NCBI RefSeq assembly: GCF_001542815.1
Contig: NZ_CP006992.1
Location: 2,175,501-2,239,500 of the forward strand
Length of the DNA stretch: 64,000 bases
Direction of reading: 5' to 3'
From: Methylobacterium sp. AMS5
Lineage (GTDB): Bacteria; Pseudomonadota; Alphaproteobacteria; Rhizobiales; Beijerinckiaceae
Positions 9,154 through 19,598 of the stretch are shown here, one piece after another. Within the stretch, counting starts at the first letter, position 1. Every line of letters starts with the position of its first letter. A program made the translations under genes and the position numbers. Under the pieces are notes generated by a model. It was not told the DNA's origin and made no database searches. It saw only the letters and a list, made by a program, of their open reading frames with translations.

Positions 9154-11337
9154 TCAGTAGCGCGCCGTCAGGCTGGCAAGCACCGTCAGGGGCGCACCGG
9201 GCTGATTGTTGAACGCGTTGAACGGCTGCTCGATGTAGCGCCGGTCGGTGAGGTTGCGGCCGTTCACGGCGAAGCGCCAAGTCGGGTCGATCTCGTAGAA
9301 CACGGTCGCGTCGAGGCGGGCATAGGCGCCGACCTTGTAGGTGTTGGTGATGTCGCCGAAGCGCTCGCCGACATAGGTCAGGCCGCCGCCGAAACCCCAA
9401 CCGTGCAGGGGGCCGCCCTGGAACTGGTAGGTCGACCAGACGCTGGCGCTGAAGACCGGCGCCGCCGGCAGGCGGTTGCCGATGGCGACGGTCGCATCCT
9501 TCGTGACCTCCGCATCGAGATAGCCGATGCCGCCGATGATCTTCCAGCCCGGCAGGATCTCGCCGGCGATGTCGCCTTCGAACCCCTGCGAGCGCTGCTC
9601 GCCGGTGATGATCGAGAAGCCGGTATTGACCGGATCGGACGCGGCGACGTTCGCCCGCAGGATGCGGAAGGCGGCGGCACTCACCGTGAGCCGGTCGGGG
9701 ATCAGGTCGAAGCGGGCGCCGACCTCCACCTGCTCGCCGGTCTCCGGGGGCGGGCTCGCGACGTTGAGGACGTTGGCGGTCTGCGGCACGAAGGAGGTGG
9801 TGTAGCTGCCATAGAGCGTGAGCGGCTCCACCGGCCGCCAGACGAGGCCGACCCGCGGTGAGACCCCGGTGAGGTTCTGCTCCGGCGGGATCGTCCGCGT
9901 GGTCGGGGTGCGCTGGAAATAGAGCTGGTCGGCCGTATCGAAACGCACGCCGAGCACGAGCTGCAGGCCGGGAAAGAACTCGATCTGGTCCTGCAGGTAG
10001 AGGCCGAACAGGCTGAGCTTCTGCCGCAGGTCGCTCTGCAGGGTGAGCGTGCCGATTTGCGGCACTGAGCCCCGGATCGGGTTGAGGAAGGAGACCGAGG
10101 TCGCGGCCCCCTGCGTCGTGAACGGATGGCGGAAGCCGTCCACGATCTCGAAACCGGCCAGGGCGGTGTGGCGGAAGCCGAGGGGATCGATGAAGCGCCC
10201 GACGGCCTCGGTCCGGCTGTCGATGGAGTGATAGATCGATTCGCCCTCGGTGAGGCGCCGCGTCACCGTGGTCCCGGTGGCGTTCACGCCCGTCGCCCGG
10301 GTCGCCAGGAGATTGAACGAGCCCCACTGGCCGTTGATCGTCTGCCGCAGGGTCAGGTTCTCGTTGACGTCGTGCTCGGCCAGCAGGGTGATCGCGTTCG
10401 CCTCGCCGTAGTAGCGCGACCACGGCTCGCCGTAGAAGCGGCGGACGTTGTCGAGCGGCACCCGGCCGCGCAACGCGATCAGGCCCTCGTCGTACTGGCT
10501 GTGCTGGCGGGTGAACTCGGCGTTGAGGTAGACCCGCGTCGAGGCGTCGGGCGTCCAGACGAAGGCCGGCGCGAAGAAGTGCCGGGAGTTTTCCGGGCCG
10601 CCGAAATCGCGGAAGGTCGCCTCGTTCTGCGTGCCGAAGCTGAAGCGTGCGGCGAGCCCCTCCACGCTCGGGATCGCGCCCGAGACCGAGCCCTGCACCC
10701 GGCGGAAGCCGAACGAGCCGCCCTGGACCGTCAGGTCGGCGGACGGCGTGAGGGTCGGCTGGCGGGTGACGATGTTGATGAGGCCGCCGGGATCGCCCTG
10801 GCCGTAGAGCACCGAGGCCGGGCCTTTGAGCACCTCAATCCGCTCGACGTTGGCCAGATCGCGCTGCGTCGGCTGAAACGTGTTGGCCGGGTTCAGCACC
10901 AGCCCGTCGATGGCGTAGGTCTGGGTGCGGAAGCCGCGCAGGATGTAGGTGTCGGAGCGGCCCTGGATCGTGCCCCCCGGCTGGACGTTGCTGACATTGG
11001 TGAGCGCGTCGGTCAGGCGCACGGCCTGCTGATCGACCAGAACCTCGCGCGGGACGACCTGGATCGATTGCGGCGTGTCGCGCAACGCCGTGTCCGTCCG
11101 CGTCGCGGTGGCCGAGCGCGCGGCGCGGTATCCGACGACGGGACCGCTCGCCCGCTCGCCGCTGCCCGTGACCGAGAGTTCGGACAAAACGGCCTCGGCG
11201 CCCTCCGGGGGGACGGTTTGCGCATGGACGCTCAACGGCCAGAGAAGGGCGAGGCCGAGCAGGGCGCGCGAGCCGGTGACGATCGCAGCCGACCCCGGAG
11301 TGACGGGATGCACTCTTCCCTGCGCTGCGTTGCTCAT
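9154..11337 (-). CDS. TonB-dependent siderophore receptor
   Basis: A 727-residue outer-membrane ferric-siderophore transporter. A signal sequence (helix ALLGLALLWPLSVHAQ) ends around residue 40. A TonB-box-like segment ELSVTGSGE follows, then the plug domain (about 75-190: RDTPQSIQVVP, LRGFRTQTYAIDG, ERIEVLKGPASVLYGQGDPGG). A 22-strand-type barrel ends with the aromatic residue in LTARY, needed for BAM insertion. The pattern matches the FhuA/FcuA/FpvA group (hydroxamate or mixed siderophores), but the ligand cannot be read from sequence. No FecR-type N-terminal signalling domain is present. It heads an operon with a PepSY protein. The AT-rich leader probably carries iron-dependent control. 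Confidence 0.9.
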   Translation of the reverse strand: MSNAAQGRVHPVTPGSAAIVTGSRALLGLALLWPLSVHAQTVPPEGAEAVLSELSVTGSGERASGPVVGYRAARSATATRTDTALRDTPQSIQVVPREVLVDQQAVRLTDALTNVSNVQPGGTIQGRSDTYILRGFRTQTYAIDGLVLNPANTFQPTQRDLANVERIEVLKGPASVLYGQGDPGGLINIVTRQPTLTPSADLTVQGGSFGFRRVQGSVSGAIPSVEGLAARFSFGTQNEATFRDFGGPENSRHFFAPAFVWTPDASTRVYLNAEFTRQHSQYDEGLIALRGRVPLDNVRRFYGEPWSRYYGEANAITLLAEHDVNENLTLRQTINGQWGSFNLLATRATGVNATGTTVTRRLTEGESIYHSIDSRTEAVGRFIDPLGFRHTALAGFEIVDGFRHPFTTQGAATSVSFLNPIRGSVPQIGTLTLQSDLRQKLSLFGLYLQDQIEFFPGLQLVLGVRFDTADQLYFQRTPTTRTIPPEQNLTGVSPRVGLVWRPVEPLTLYGSYTTSFVPQTANVLNVASPPPETGEQVEVGARFDLIPDRLTVSAAAFRILRANVAASDPVNTGFSIITGEQRSQGFEGDIAGEILPGWKIIGGIGYLDAEVTKDATVAIGNRLPAAPVFSASVWSTYQFQGGPLHGWGFGGGLTYVGERFGDITNTYKVGAYARLDATVFYEIDPTWRFAVNGRNLTDRRYIEQPFNAFNNQPGAPLTVLASLTARY

Positions 11338-11681
11338 AGTGGTTCCGATGCGAGAGCCGGCTCCACGGAACCAGCACGGCGCGTTTACATATGTGGCTTT
11401 GCAGTCCGCAAGCGTATGATTGTCTATTTTGCAGGATTATTTCGATGGAGATCATGTCGTTGCGGCGGAACAACAATTTATTCCAAGTCTAAAGTAGAAA
11501 CGAATCTGCGCCGGCCGCATGGCTTGGAAGTCATCGTTCGAACGGGATTCTGCGCCGCCGATGTCCGGGCCGTTCGGCGGCGGCGTCGCCCCGATGGAGC
11601 GCCGCTCGCCTCGCTTGCGCTTTCGTGTCTACAATCGCCACTACGATCCTCGCGCGATTGCCACGGCCGGGGCGCACCGAC
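11338..11681. promoter_or_regulatory. Divergent intergenic region, AT-rich promoter area
   Basis: It separates the minus-strand siderophore receptor from the plus-strand membrane protein. The part at about 11385-11515 is clearly more AT-rich than the surroundings and probably holds the receptor promoter. I looked for a palindromic Fur- or Irr-type box and cannot assign one with confidence. A GTG at 11625 could extend the downstream gene. Confidence 0.4.
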
Positions 11682-12182
11682 ATGCGACGCCTTCTCAAGT
11701 TCCTGCACACGATGGGGGCGGTCGGGCTGATGGGGGCGATGGCCTGCCTCGTCATCCTCCTGAGCCACACCCCGCCTCCCGCCTCGCTCGCCGGCTACGC
11801 CCTGATGCGCGGGGCGATGGGCTCCGTCGCGACATGGATCTTCCTGCCCTCGCTCGGCCTGACGCTGATCTCCGGGCTGCTGGCGGTCGCGCTGCATCCG
11901 GGCTTTCGCGAGGCGGGGTGGGCCTGGGTCAAGCTCGCCACCGGCGTGCTGGTGTTCGAGGGCGGCTTCGTCGGCATCCAGGGGCCGATGCAGGAGGAGG
12001 CCCGGCGCAGCGCCGCCGCGCTCCGGGGCGAGATCGATCCCGCCACCCTCACGGGCGCGCTGGCGGCCGAGAGCAACACCCTCTGGGTGATCCTCGCCGT
12101 CGCGGTCGTCAACGTCGTGCTCGGCATCTGGCGGCCGCGCATCCTGCGGCTTCCGCGCCCCGACGTGTCACGGCCGGCCTGA
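11682..12182 (+). CDS. DUF2269-like integral membrane protein
   Basis: A 166-residue protein with four predicted membrane helices: about 10-28 (MGAVGLMGAMACLVILLS), 47-68, 73-92 and 138-157 (LWVILAVAVVNVVLGIW). The short soluble loop between helices 3 and 4 is acidic. It resembles DUF2269-type small membrane proteins of unknown function. It starts a plus-strand run with a sulfite-oxidase-fold molybdoprotein and a flavin reductase, so it might be a membrane partner for that redox pair, which is inference. GTG 11625 is an alternative start that adds 19 residues. Confidence 0.6.
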   Translation: MRRLLKFLHTMGAVGLMGAMACLVILLSHTPPPASLAGYALMRGAMGSVATWIFLPSLGLTLISGLLAVALHPGFREAGWAWVKLATGVLVFEGGFVGIQGPMQEEARRSAAALRGEIDPATLTGALAAESNTLWVILAVAVVNVVLGIWRPRILRLPRPDVSRPA

Positions 12183-12329
12183 CGGCGTTTCGGCAAGACG
12201 CCTCGGGAACAGGGGTCGGCGCGGAACGCTTTCGGGCGAAGCTCCGTTGCCGCTCCTGGGGTTCGTATTGGATCGAGGGAGGCGGTGCGCCGGCACGGCT
12301 CCCGGCAGATGGGACGGCGGAGGAGCGTG

Positions 12330-12935
12330 ATGGCGACGCGAGGCTTTACCGGGCGGCCCCCCGCCGCGGCGATCCGCGAACGGCTCCCGCCGGGTCAGTA
12401 CCTCACCGACGATTTCCCCGTGCTCCAGCTTGGGCCCACGCCGCGGGTTTCGACCGAGGGCTGGCGCTTCACCCTGCGCCAGGGCCCGCGACCGCTGGCG
12501 AGCTGGACTTGGGAGGAGTTCGCGCAACTGCCCCGCACCCGTTGGAGCGGCGATATCCACTGTGTGACCAAGTGGTCGAAGTTCGATACCGCCTGGGAGG
12601 GCGTGAGCTTCGACGACATCCTGGCGGCGGCCGGTCTCGAGGCGCCGACGGGCTTCCTTCTGGCCGAAAGCCACGACGACTACACCACCAACCTGCCGGT
12701 GGCGGATCTGACCGGCGGCAAGGCGATGGTGGCGACCCATTACGACGGCAAGCCGATCCCGCCCGACCACGGTGGTCCCGCCCGTCTCCTCGTACCGCAT
12801 CTCTATTTCTGGAAGAGCGCCAAATGGGTGAAGGGTCTGCGCTTTACCGAACGCGACGAGGCCGGGTTCTGGGAACTGCGCGGCTACCACATGTACGGCG
12901 ACCCCTGGCGTGAGCAGCGTTTCAGCGGCGACTGA
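12330..12935 (+). CDS. Sulfite-oxidase-fold molybdopterin oxidoreductase
   Basis: A 201-residue protein of the sulfite oxidase/YedY (MsrP) molybdopterin domain family. The Mo-ligating Cys is in SGDIHCVTKWSKFDTAWEGV near residue 74, followed by the family pattern SFDDIL, LLAESHDDYTTNLP, PHGGPARLL-type (here DHGGPARLLVPHLYFWKSAKWVKG) and GFWELRGYH. It has no Tat signal or haem domain, so it is probably cytoplasmic, unlike E. coli MsrP. The next gene encodes a ferredoxin-reductase-type flavoprotein and begins just after this stop, suggesting a two-component electron chain. The substrate is unknown. GGAGGA upstream supports ATG 12330. Confidence 0.85.
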   Translation: MATRGFTGRPPAAAIRERLPPGQYLTDDFPVLQLGPTPRVSTEGWRFTLRQGPRPLASWTWEEFAQLPRTRWSGDIHCVTKWSKFDTAWEGVSFDDILAAAGLEAPTGFLLAESHDDYTTNLPVADLTGGKAMVATHYDGKPIPPDHGGPARLLVPHLYFWKSAKWVKGLRFTERDEAGFWELRGYHMYGDPWREQRFSGD

Positions 12936-12948
12936 AGGATTGCCCGAC

Positions 12949-13680
12949 GTGAACGGCATCGCGCCCTCGCCCTCGCCGTCACCCTGGCGGGAAGTGACGA
13001 TCCGGGCGATCACGCCCGTGACGCCGCGGGTGAAAAGCTTCCGCTTCGACCCCCTGGATCGCCCGCACCGGGCCGGCCAGCACGTCGATGTGCGCCTCAC
13101 CGCGCCCGGCGGCTACCGGGCGCAGCGCAGCTACTCCATCGCCTCGGCGCCGGATGATCCCGCCGGCATCGAACTGATGATCGAGGGGTTGGAGGCGGGC
13201 GAGGTTTCGGGCTTCTTCGACACCGTGGCCGAGGTCGGCGACACGATCGAGCTGCGCGGTCCTCTCGGCGCGTTCTCGTGGAGTCCGGCGGATGGCGGGC
13301 CGGTGCTGCTGATCGGCGGCGGCTCCGGCATCGTGCCGCTGCTGGCCATGGTGCGCGAGCGGACCCGGCACGCGCCCGAGGTGCCGATGCTGCTGATCTA
13401 CTCCGTGCGCAATGCCGCCGAGGCCATCGCCCGGGCGGAACTCGCCGCGCTCTCCCGCGACGAGACCGGCTTCGACCTGACCCTGCTCCTGACCCGCGAG
13501 GGGCCGACCGCGGGCCGGCGCATCGACCGCGTGATGATCGACACAGCGATCGAGTGCCTCGGCATGCCGCGCCACGTCTTCGTCTGCGGCGGCAACGGCT
13601 TCGTCGGCGCGGTCGCCGATCTGCTGGTGGATGCGGGCGTGAAGCCGGGCCTGATCCGCACGGAGCGGTTCGGCGGCTGA
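12949..13680 (+). CDS. Ferredoxin-NADP reductase family oxidoreductase
   Basis: A flavin/NAD(P)H reductase of 243 residues. The FAD-binding barrel (about 10-105) carries the RSYSIAS motif, and the NAD(P)-binding domain (about 110-240) carries LLIGGGSGIVPLLAM and a C-terminal CGGNGFV. There is no 2Fe-2S domain. It follows the molybdoprotein gene and probably shuttles electrons between NAD(P)H and that enzyme. A GTG at 12949 with GAAGGA nine bases upstream is my preferred start; a GTG at 12910 would overlap the upstream gene by 26 bases and add 13 residues. Confidence 0.85.
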   Translation: MNGIAPSPSPSPWREVTIRAITPVTPRVKSFRFDPLDRPHRAGQHVDVRLTAPGGYRAQRSYSIASAPDDPAGIELMIEGLEAGEVSGFFDTVAEVGDTIELRGPLGAFSWSPADGGPVLLIGGGSGIVPLLAMVRERTRHAPEVPMLLIYSVRNAAEAIARAELAALSRDETGFDLTLLLTREGPTAGRRIDRVMIDTAIECLGMPRHVFVCGGNGFVGAVADLLVDAGVKPGLIRTERFGG

Positions 13681-13858
13681 CGTCGTTCCGGTTCGGGTGT
13701 CCGGAGAGGGAAGGGCGCAGAGATCGGCCTTCCGAAGCACGGTTGCCTGCCTGTCCGAGGCAGGCCTGCGAGGGAGCCGGCCCGGATCGGAACCGGCTCT
13801 GTCCACTCACGCGAACGCGCCCGTTTCGCCGAACCGGTCTCCCGGTCCGGCGGCGCAC

Positions 13859-14236
13859 TCAGCCTTCCTCGTCGCCATCCGTATCGTTGTCGATCAGATC
13901 GGAGACGTCGTCGTCGCCATCCTCTTCCTCGAGGAAGGTGTCGTCGTCCGCTCCCCCGGCGGCGTTGTCGCCACCCTCTTCGTCGTCCACGGCGATATCG
14001 GCATCGTCCTCGCTGGCCTCGGCCTCGTCGAGGGAGACGATCTCCGGGCCGCTCTTCTCGTCCTCGTCCTCGTCCTCATCCGTGGCGCGGCTGGCGACGG
14101 GCGGGGCGACGCGGGACGTCGCGACTTGGTAGATCGTGCCGCATTTCGGACAGGTCGCCGGATCACGGTCGAGATCGTAGAACTTGGCACCGCAATTCAT
14201 GCACTGGCGTTTGACGCCGAGTTCCGGTCTAGCCAC
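13859..14236 (-). CDS. TIGR02300/FYDLN acidic zinc-ribbon protein
   Basis: A 125-residue protein with an N-terminal zinc ribbon (Cys12-x2-Cys15 and Cys29-x2-Cys32) enclosing the family hallmark AKFYDLDRDPATCP. The C-terminal two thirds is almost entirely Asp/Glu (DEDEDEDE and similar). It is conserved in alphaproteobacteria, commonly beside aroA and cmk as here, with aroA diverging about 0.8 kb away. Function is unknown. The acidic tail is a nucleic-acid-mimic or chaperone-like feature, which is speculation. Confidence 0.88.
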   Translation of the reverse strand: MARPELGVKRQCMNCGAKFYDLDRDPATCPKCGTIYQVATSRVAPPVASRATDEDEDEDEKSGPEIVSLDEAEASEDDADIAVDDEEGGDNAAGGADDDTFLEEEDGDDDVSDLIDNDTDGDEEG

Positions 14237-14415
14237 GGCTGCGCACCTCTGGGGACGGATAACGGAAAGGATCCGGGGGAGGGGCCCCGTTAGTCGCAGC
14301 CTCCGTCCATGTCAAACGCCGTATCGCGTGTCATGCCGCGTTGTGCGCCGAGCGGCTTGTCGAAGGGCGAAGCCGGGCGCTGGCGAGAACGGTTGCGACG
14401 AAGGATGGGGCGGTG

Positions 14416-14682
14416 TCAGGCGCGACGCGCCCACTTGTTCTGCCGCCGCTCGACGGTGACCCGCAGGAGCCGGCCGAACGGCGTATCGCCCACCCGTCCG
14501 TCGCGGACGAACCCATGAAGGACGGCTTCAAGGGCGACGATGCGTTCGCTGGGGTGGCGATAGGCGCTCTCGAGTTCGTTCAAGGCTTCGAGAATGCATG
14601 TTCCAGCCGCCGAATCGGCGATGGCCGAAGCATGATCAACCTTGCGGAGGCATTGGCGCACGGGCGTCATCGGCAGCACCAT
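14416..14682 (-). CDS. Hypothetical protein
   Basis: An 88-residue product beginning MVLPMTPVRQ. The middle part (ALNELESAYRHPSERIVALEAVLHGF) has balanced composition and helix-like spacing, unlike typical antisense frames in this GC-rich DNA. The end is basic (VERRQNKWARRA). No family is recognised and no clear ribosome-binding site is seen. A start at 14670 or 14748 is possible. It lies between the FYDLN gene and aroA. Confidence 0.4.
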   Translation of the reverse strand: MVLPMTPVRQCLRKVDHASAIADSAAGTCILEALNELESAYRHPSERIVALEAVLHGFVRDGRVGDTPFGRLLRVTVERRQNKWARRA

Positions 14683-17092
<2,410 letters not shown>

Positions 17093-17115
17093 GAGGTCCG
17101 CCCGTCTCGCCGAGT

Positions 17116-17451
17116 TTACCCGCCGAGCCAAGTTTCTCCGTGGAGCCAAGCCTCCACCCGCGCCGCGAGGATCTGCGGATCGCCTGAGAGATGCAGGCGC
17201 TTGGTGCGGGAGGCCTCCCCGGAGATCAGCGTGACCTCCGCCTTCCGCAGCCCCAGGCTCTTGGCGACGAAGGCGGTCAGCGCCGCGTTGGCGGCGCCCT
17301 CGACCGGTGGAGCCGCGACCCGCAGGGACAGGACCGGCCGTCCGCTCGCCTCCGTGCGGACGCCGTCGAGTCCGGTTCGGCTGGCTCGCGGTGTCAACCG
17401 CACCGCCAGGACAAGGCCGTTCGCCTCGAGGGTGAAGGGGCTTTGCGTCAT
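17116..17451 (-). CDS. DUF167/YggU family protein
   Basis: A 111-residue protein of the DUF167 (YggU) fold, with the signature LAVRLTPRASRTGLDGV and VAAPPVEGAANAALTAFVAKSLGL. Function is unknown, although the family is nearly universal. It is often encoded after a YggT membrane protein, but none is present here. It runs convergently to cmk with a 23-base gap. A perfect inverted repeat lies about 80 bases upstream of its start. Confidence 0.85.
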   Translation of the reverse strand: MTQSPFTLEANGLVLAVRLTPRASRTGLDGVRTEASGRPVLSLRVAAPPVEGAANAALTAFVAKSLGLRKAEVTLISGEASRTKRLHLSGDPQILAARVEAWLHGETWLGG

Positions 17452-17937
17452 GAAGGTCTCGCGGGCTCCGCTGCTCGATCGGGCGGATATGCTCCCGTGC
17501 CGACGCGTATCCGTCCTGCCGAGCGGATTGTCATCGGGACAATCAGCGGACCATCGGTTCGGCTTGCGCTCATGCGCGCTGCGCCCCCCGGCGGCGCGTT
17601 CGCGGTGATCCTCGGGCCTGCGCGGCGCGCGGCAGCCTCGAAGGTCAGTGGGGCCGGGGTCCAGGGGCACCCGCAAGCAGCCTGAGAACACCCGTCCGCA
17701 GGCCGCCTCGCCTCCGACGCGGGCCCACCGCCGCTTCGCCCGTGTCCAGGCCTGAACCGGGCGTTCGATCGGATCCCGTGCGGATGGGCTCTACGCCGGC
17801 TTGACCTCAATGCTTGAGCTTGTCACCGAGGCAAGTTCAGTTGTGCGCAATATACAGATTGGGGATTGAACAAGTGGAGTTGGCGGCTGGGGATGCGCTT
17901 GCGCCGTTCGGGGCGGGCTGATAGCGGGTTGTACGCT
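17452..17937. other. Intergenic region between DUF167 gene and tRNA-Thr
   Basis: No gene is supported in these 486 bases; the open frames are Arg/Pro-rich. It holds the inverted repeat at 17526-17544 and must include the tRNA promoter near its right end, where the sequence becomes more AT-rich (about 17835-17875). Confidence 0.45.
17526..17544. promoter_or_regulatory. Perfect inverted repeat upstream of DUF167 gene
   Basis: GATTGTC-ATCGG-GACAATC is a perfect 7-5-7 palindrome, a typical dimer-operator shape. It lies 75-93 bases upstream of the DUF167 start. No regulator can be assigned. Confidence 0.3.
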
Positions 17938-18013
17938 GCCGGTTTAGCTCAGTTGGTAGAGCAACCGCCTTGTAAGCGGTAGGTCGCGAGTTCGAGTCCC
18001 GCAACCGGCACCA
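17938..18013 (+). tRNA. tRNA-Thr (anticodon TGT)
   Basis: A 76-base cloverleaf with the acceptor stem GCCGGTT paired with AACCGGC, D-arm AGCTCAGTTGGTAGAGC, anticodon stem CCGCC/GGCGG-type around the loop CTTGTAA (anticodon TGT, reading ACA), a T-arm containing GTTCGAGTC, discriminator A and an encoded CCA. No integrase gene is adjacent. Confidence 0.95.
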
Positions 18014-18263
18014 TTCCGCCCGCGATCTTGCAGACATGTCGGGCAGCGCGCGAGCACTGTCCCCGTCGGCGGCTGGCCTGTCCAAGATGCGGCGCAGGAC
18101 AAAAATCTTTACCTTCGCGTGAGGCCGAGACCAAGAGCGCAGCATTTGCGCCCTTTCCGCAACTTTCAGAGTTGTAACGGATGATGGTGCATTTGGAAAA
18201 GGTTTGAGGCTCTTTCCGCAGGCGGCTGACGTGTTCGGCCACGGCGTGAGGGCCGTCATCCGG

Positions 18264-19562
18264 ATGGGGGCGTTCGGACGTATGCGGAAATCGCTGAGTT
18301 TCACGCCGCCGGATCTGCAGGAGGCCCGGCCGGAGCCGGTGCGCCGCCGCTACGTCTTCTACATTCCCGGCTATGATCCGGAGGCGAAGACCCGCTACCG
18401 GCTGCTCTTCGTGCGGGAATGGGCCCGCTACACCAAGCGGTTCGGCGGCAGGCGGGAGATCTCCCGCGCGCAGTCGAGCGAGGACGGGCTGGTCCAGAGC
18501 TGGACCGTCAGTGCGCCCGAGCAGGGCGACGGAGCGGAGACCCGCTACGACGTGCTTTTGTGGGACGACATCGTCGCCGCCGACTTCGCCCGTTCCCGCT
18601 TTCTCAGCGTGGCGCTTCTCGTCGCCGGCACCCTGCACATGATCCTGAGCGGCCTGCTGTTTCGCTTCTACCGGCTGCACTGGAAATACGGCAACGTCAT
18701 CCTCTACCCCTTCGTGATGGTGATCCTGCTCACCGCCCTGTCCCTCGTCATCGGGGGGGCGGTGCATGCCCATCTCGGCGACGGATTCGGTCACAGCCTC
18801 CGATGGCCGCTCTGGGTCTCGCTGCCCCTGGCGGTGGTCGCGGGCATCGTCTGGATCAAGGCGATCGAAGCCTTCCTGAACCGCGTCTTCTTCTGGCAAC
18901 TCCTGAACGACTGGGTGTTCAACTGGCAGCACGGCCAGGGCTGGCGGCCCGATTACGAGCGCCGCCTCGATGCCTTCGCTGCGCATATCCTGTCCGCCCT
19001 CGCGGCGCGGGCCGCGGCGGGGGAGGCGACCGACGAGGTGATGATCGTCGGCCATTCCTCCGGCGGGCTGACGGCGGTCGAGGTTGCGGCCCGCGTGCTC
19101 GCCCGTGACGGGACGATCGGCATCTCCGGCGCCAACCTGTCCCTCGTAACGCTCGGATCCGGTCTGCCGCTCGTGGCGATGCAGCCGGCGGCCACTCGCC
19201 TGCGGGCGGAGATCGCGGGCCTCGTCACGGAGCGGCGCATCGTCTGGTGCGATTTCCACGCGCCCCAGGATTGGATGAACTTCCCCGGCTTCAATCCGCT
19301 GCTCCACCTCGGCCTCGACCTGCACGGGCAACCGGTCGCCAATCCCCTCGTGCGCTCGGCGCGCTTTCGCGACCTGATCTGCCCGGAGACCTACCGGCGG
19401 GTACGCTTCCGTCCCTTCCGGATGCATTTCCAGTTCCTTCTCGCGAACGAGCGGCCCGGCGCCTACGATTTCTTCGCGATGACCTTGGGCCCGCAGCGGC
19501 TGCGCGAGCAGGTGCTCGCCCCCGCTGCATGCCCCGAACGTGAGCCCGCCCTTCCGCTCTGA
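18264..19562 (+). CDS. Membrane-anchored alpha/beta-hydrolase-like protein
   Basis: A protein of about 432 residues that mixes a hydrolase-like domain with membrane helices. An N-terminal strand (RRYVFYIPGYDPEAKTRY) resembles the first strand and oxyanion region of an alpha/beta hydrolase. Three or four helices lie near 110-135, 145-165 and 180-205. The nucleophile elbow follows in VMIVGHSSGGLTAVEVAARVL (Ser in GHSSG). The C-terminal part is soluble. It looks like a lipase/esterase-type enzyme at the inner membrane, but the acid and His residues cannot be assigned by eye. A glycosyltransferase gene follows 36 bases downstream, so both may act on a lipid or envelope component. ATG 18282 is an equally possible start. 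Confidence 0.7.
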   Translation: MGAFGRMRKSLSFTPPDLQEARPEPVRRRYVFYIPGYDPEAKTRYRLLFVREWARYTKRFGGRREISRAQSSEDGLVQSWTVSAPEQGDGAETRYDVLLWDDIVAADFARSRFLSVALLVAGTLHMILSGLLFRFYRLHWKYGNVILYPFVMVILLTALSLVIGGAVHAHLGDGFGHSLRWPLWVSLPLAVVAGIVWIKAIEAFLNRVFFWQLLNDWVFNWQHGQGWRPDYERRLDAFAAHILSALAARAAAGEATDEVMIVGHSSGGLTAVEVAARVLARDGTIGISGANLSLVTLGSGLPLVAMQPAATRLRAEIAGLVTERRIVWCDFHAPQDWMNFPGFNPLLHLGLDLHGQPVANPLVRSARFRDLICPETYRRVRFRPFRMHFQFLLANERPGAYDFFAMTLGPQRLREQVLAPAACPEREPALPL

Positions 19563-19598
19563 TCCGGTCCGTCCGGACGCCAGCCGGCACTGAGGTCG

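Noticed and set aside
7910..10423. A single long minus-strand protein spanning the PepSY gene and part of the receptor
   Set aside because: The extra N-terminal 430 residues are an out-of-frame reading of the receptor gene; the real PepSY protein starts at 9106 with a clear membrane helix.
11338..11681. Cobalamin riboswitch or Fur/Irr box before the TonB receptor
   Set aside because: No B12-box-like element or clear palindromic iron box is visible; the plug and barrel resemble siderophore receptors, not BtuB.
13746..13764. Hairpin after the flavin reductase gene as a terminator
   Set aside because: CCTGCCT/AGGCAGG forms a 7-bp stem but no T-run follows on either strand.
17938..18300. tRNA-Thr as an integration site of a genomic island
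   Set aside because: No integrase, no direct repeat of the tRNA 3' end was noticed downstream, and the following genes have normal composition.
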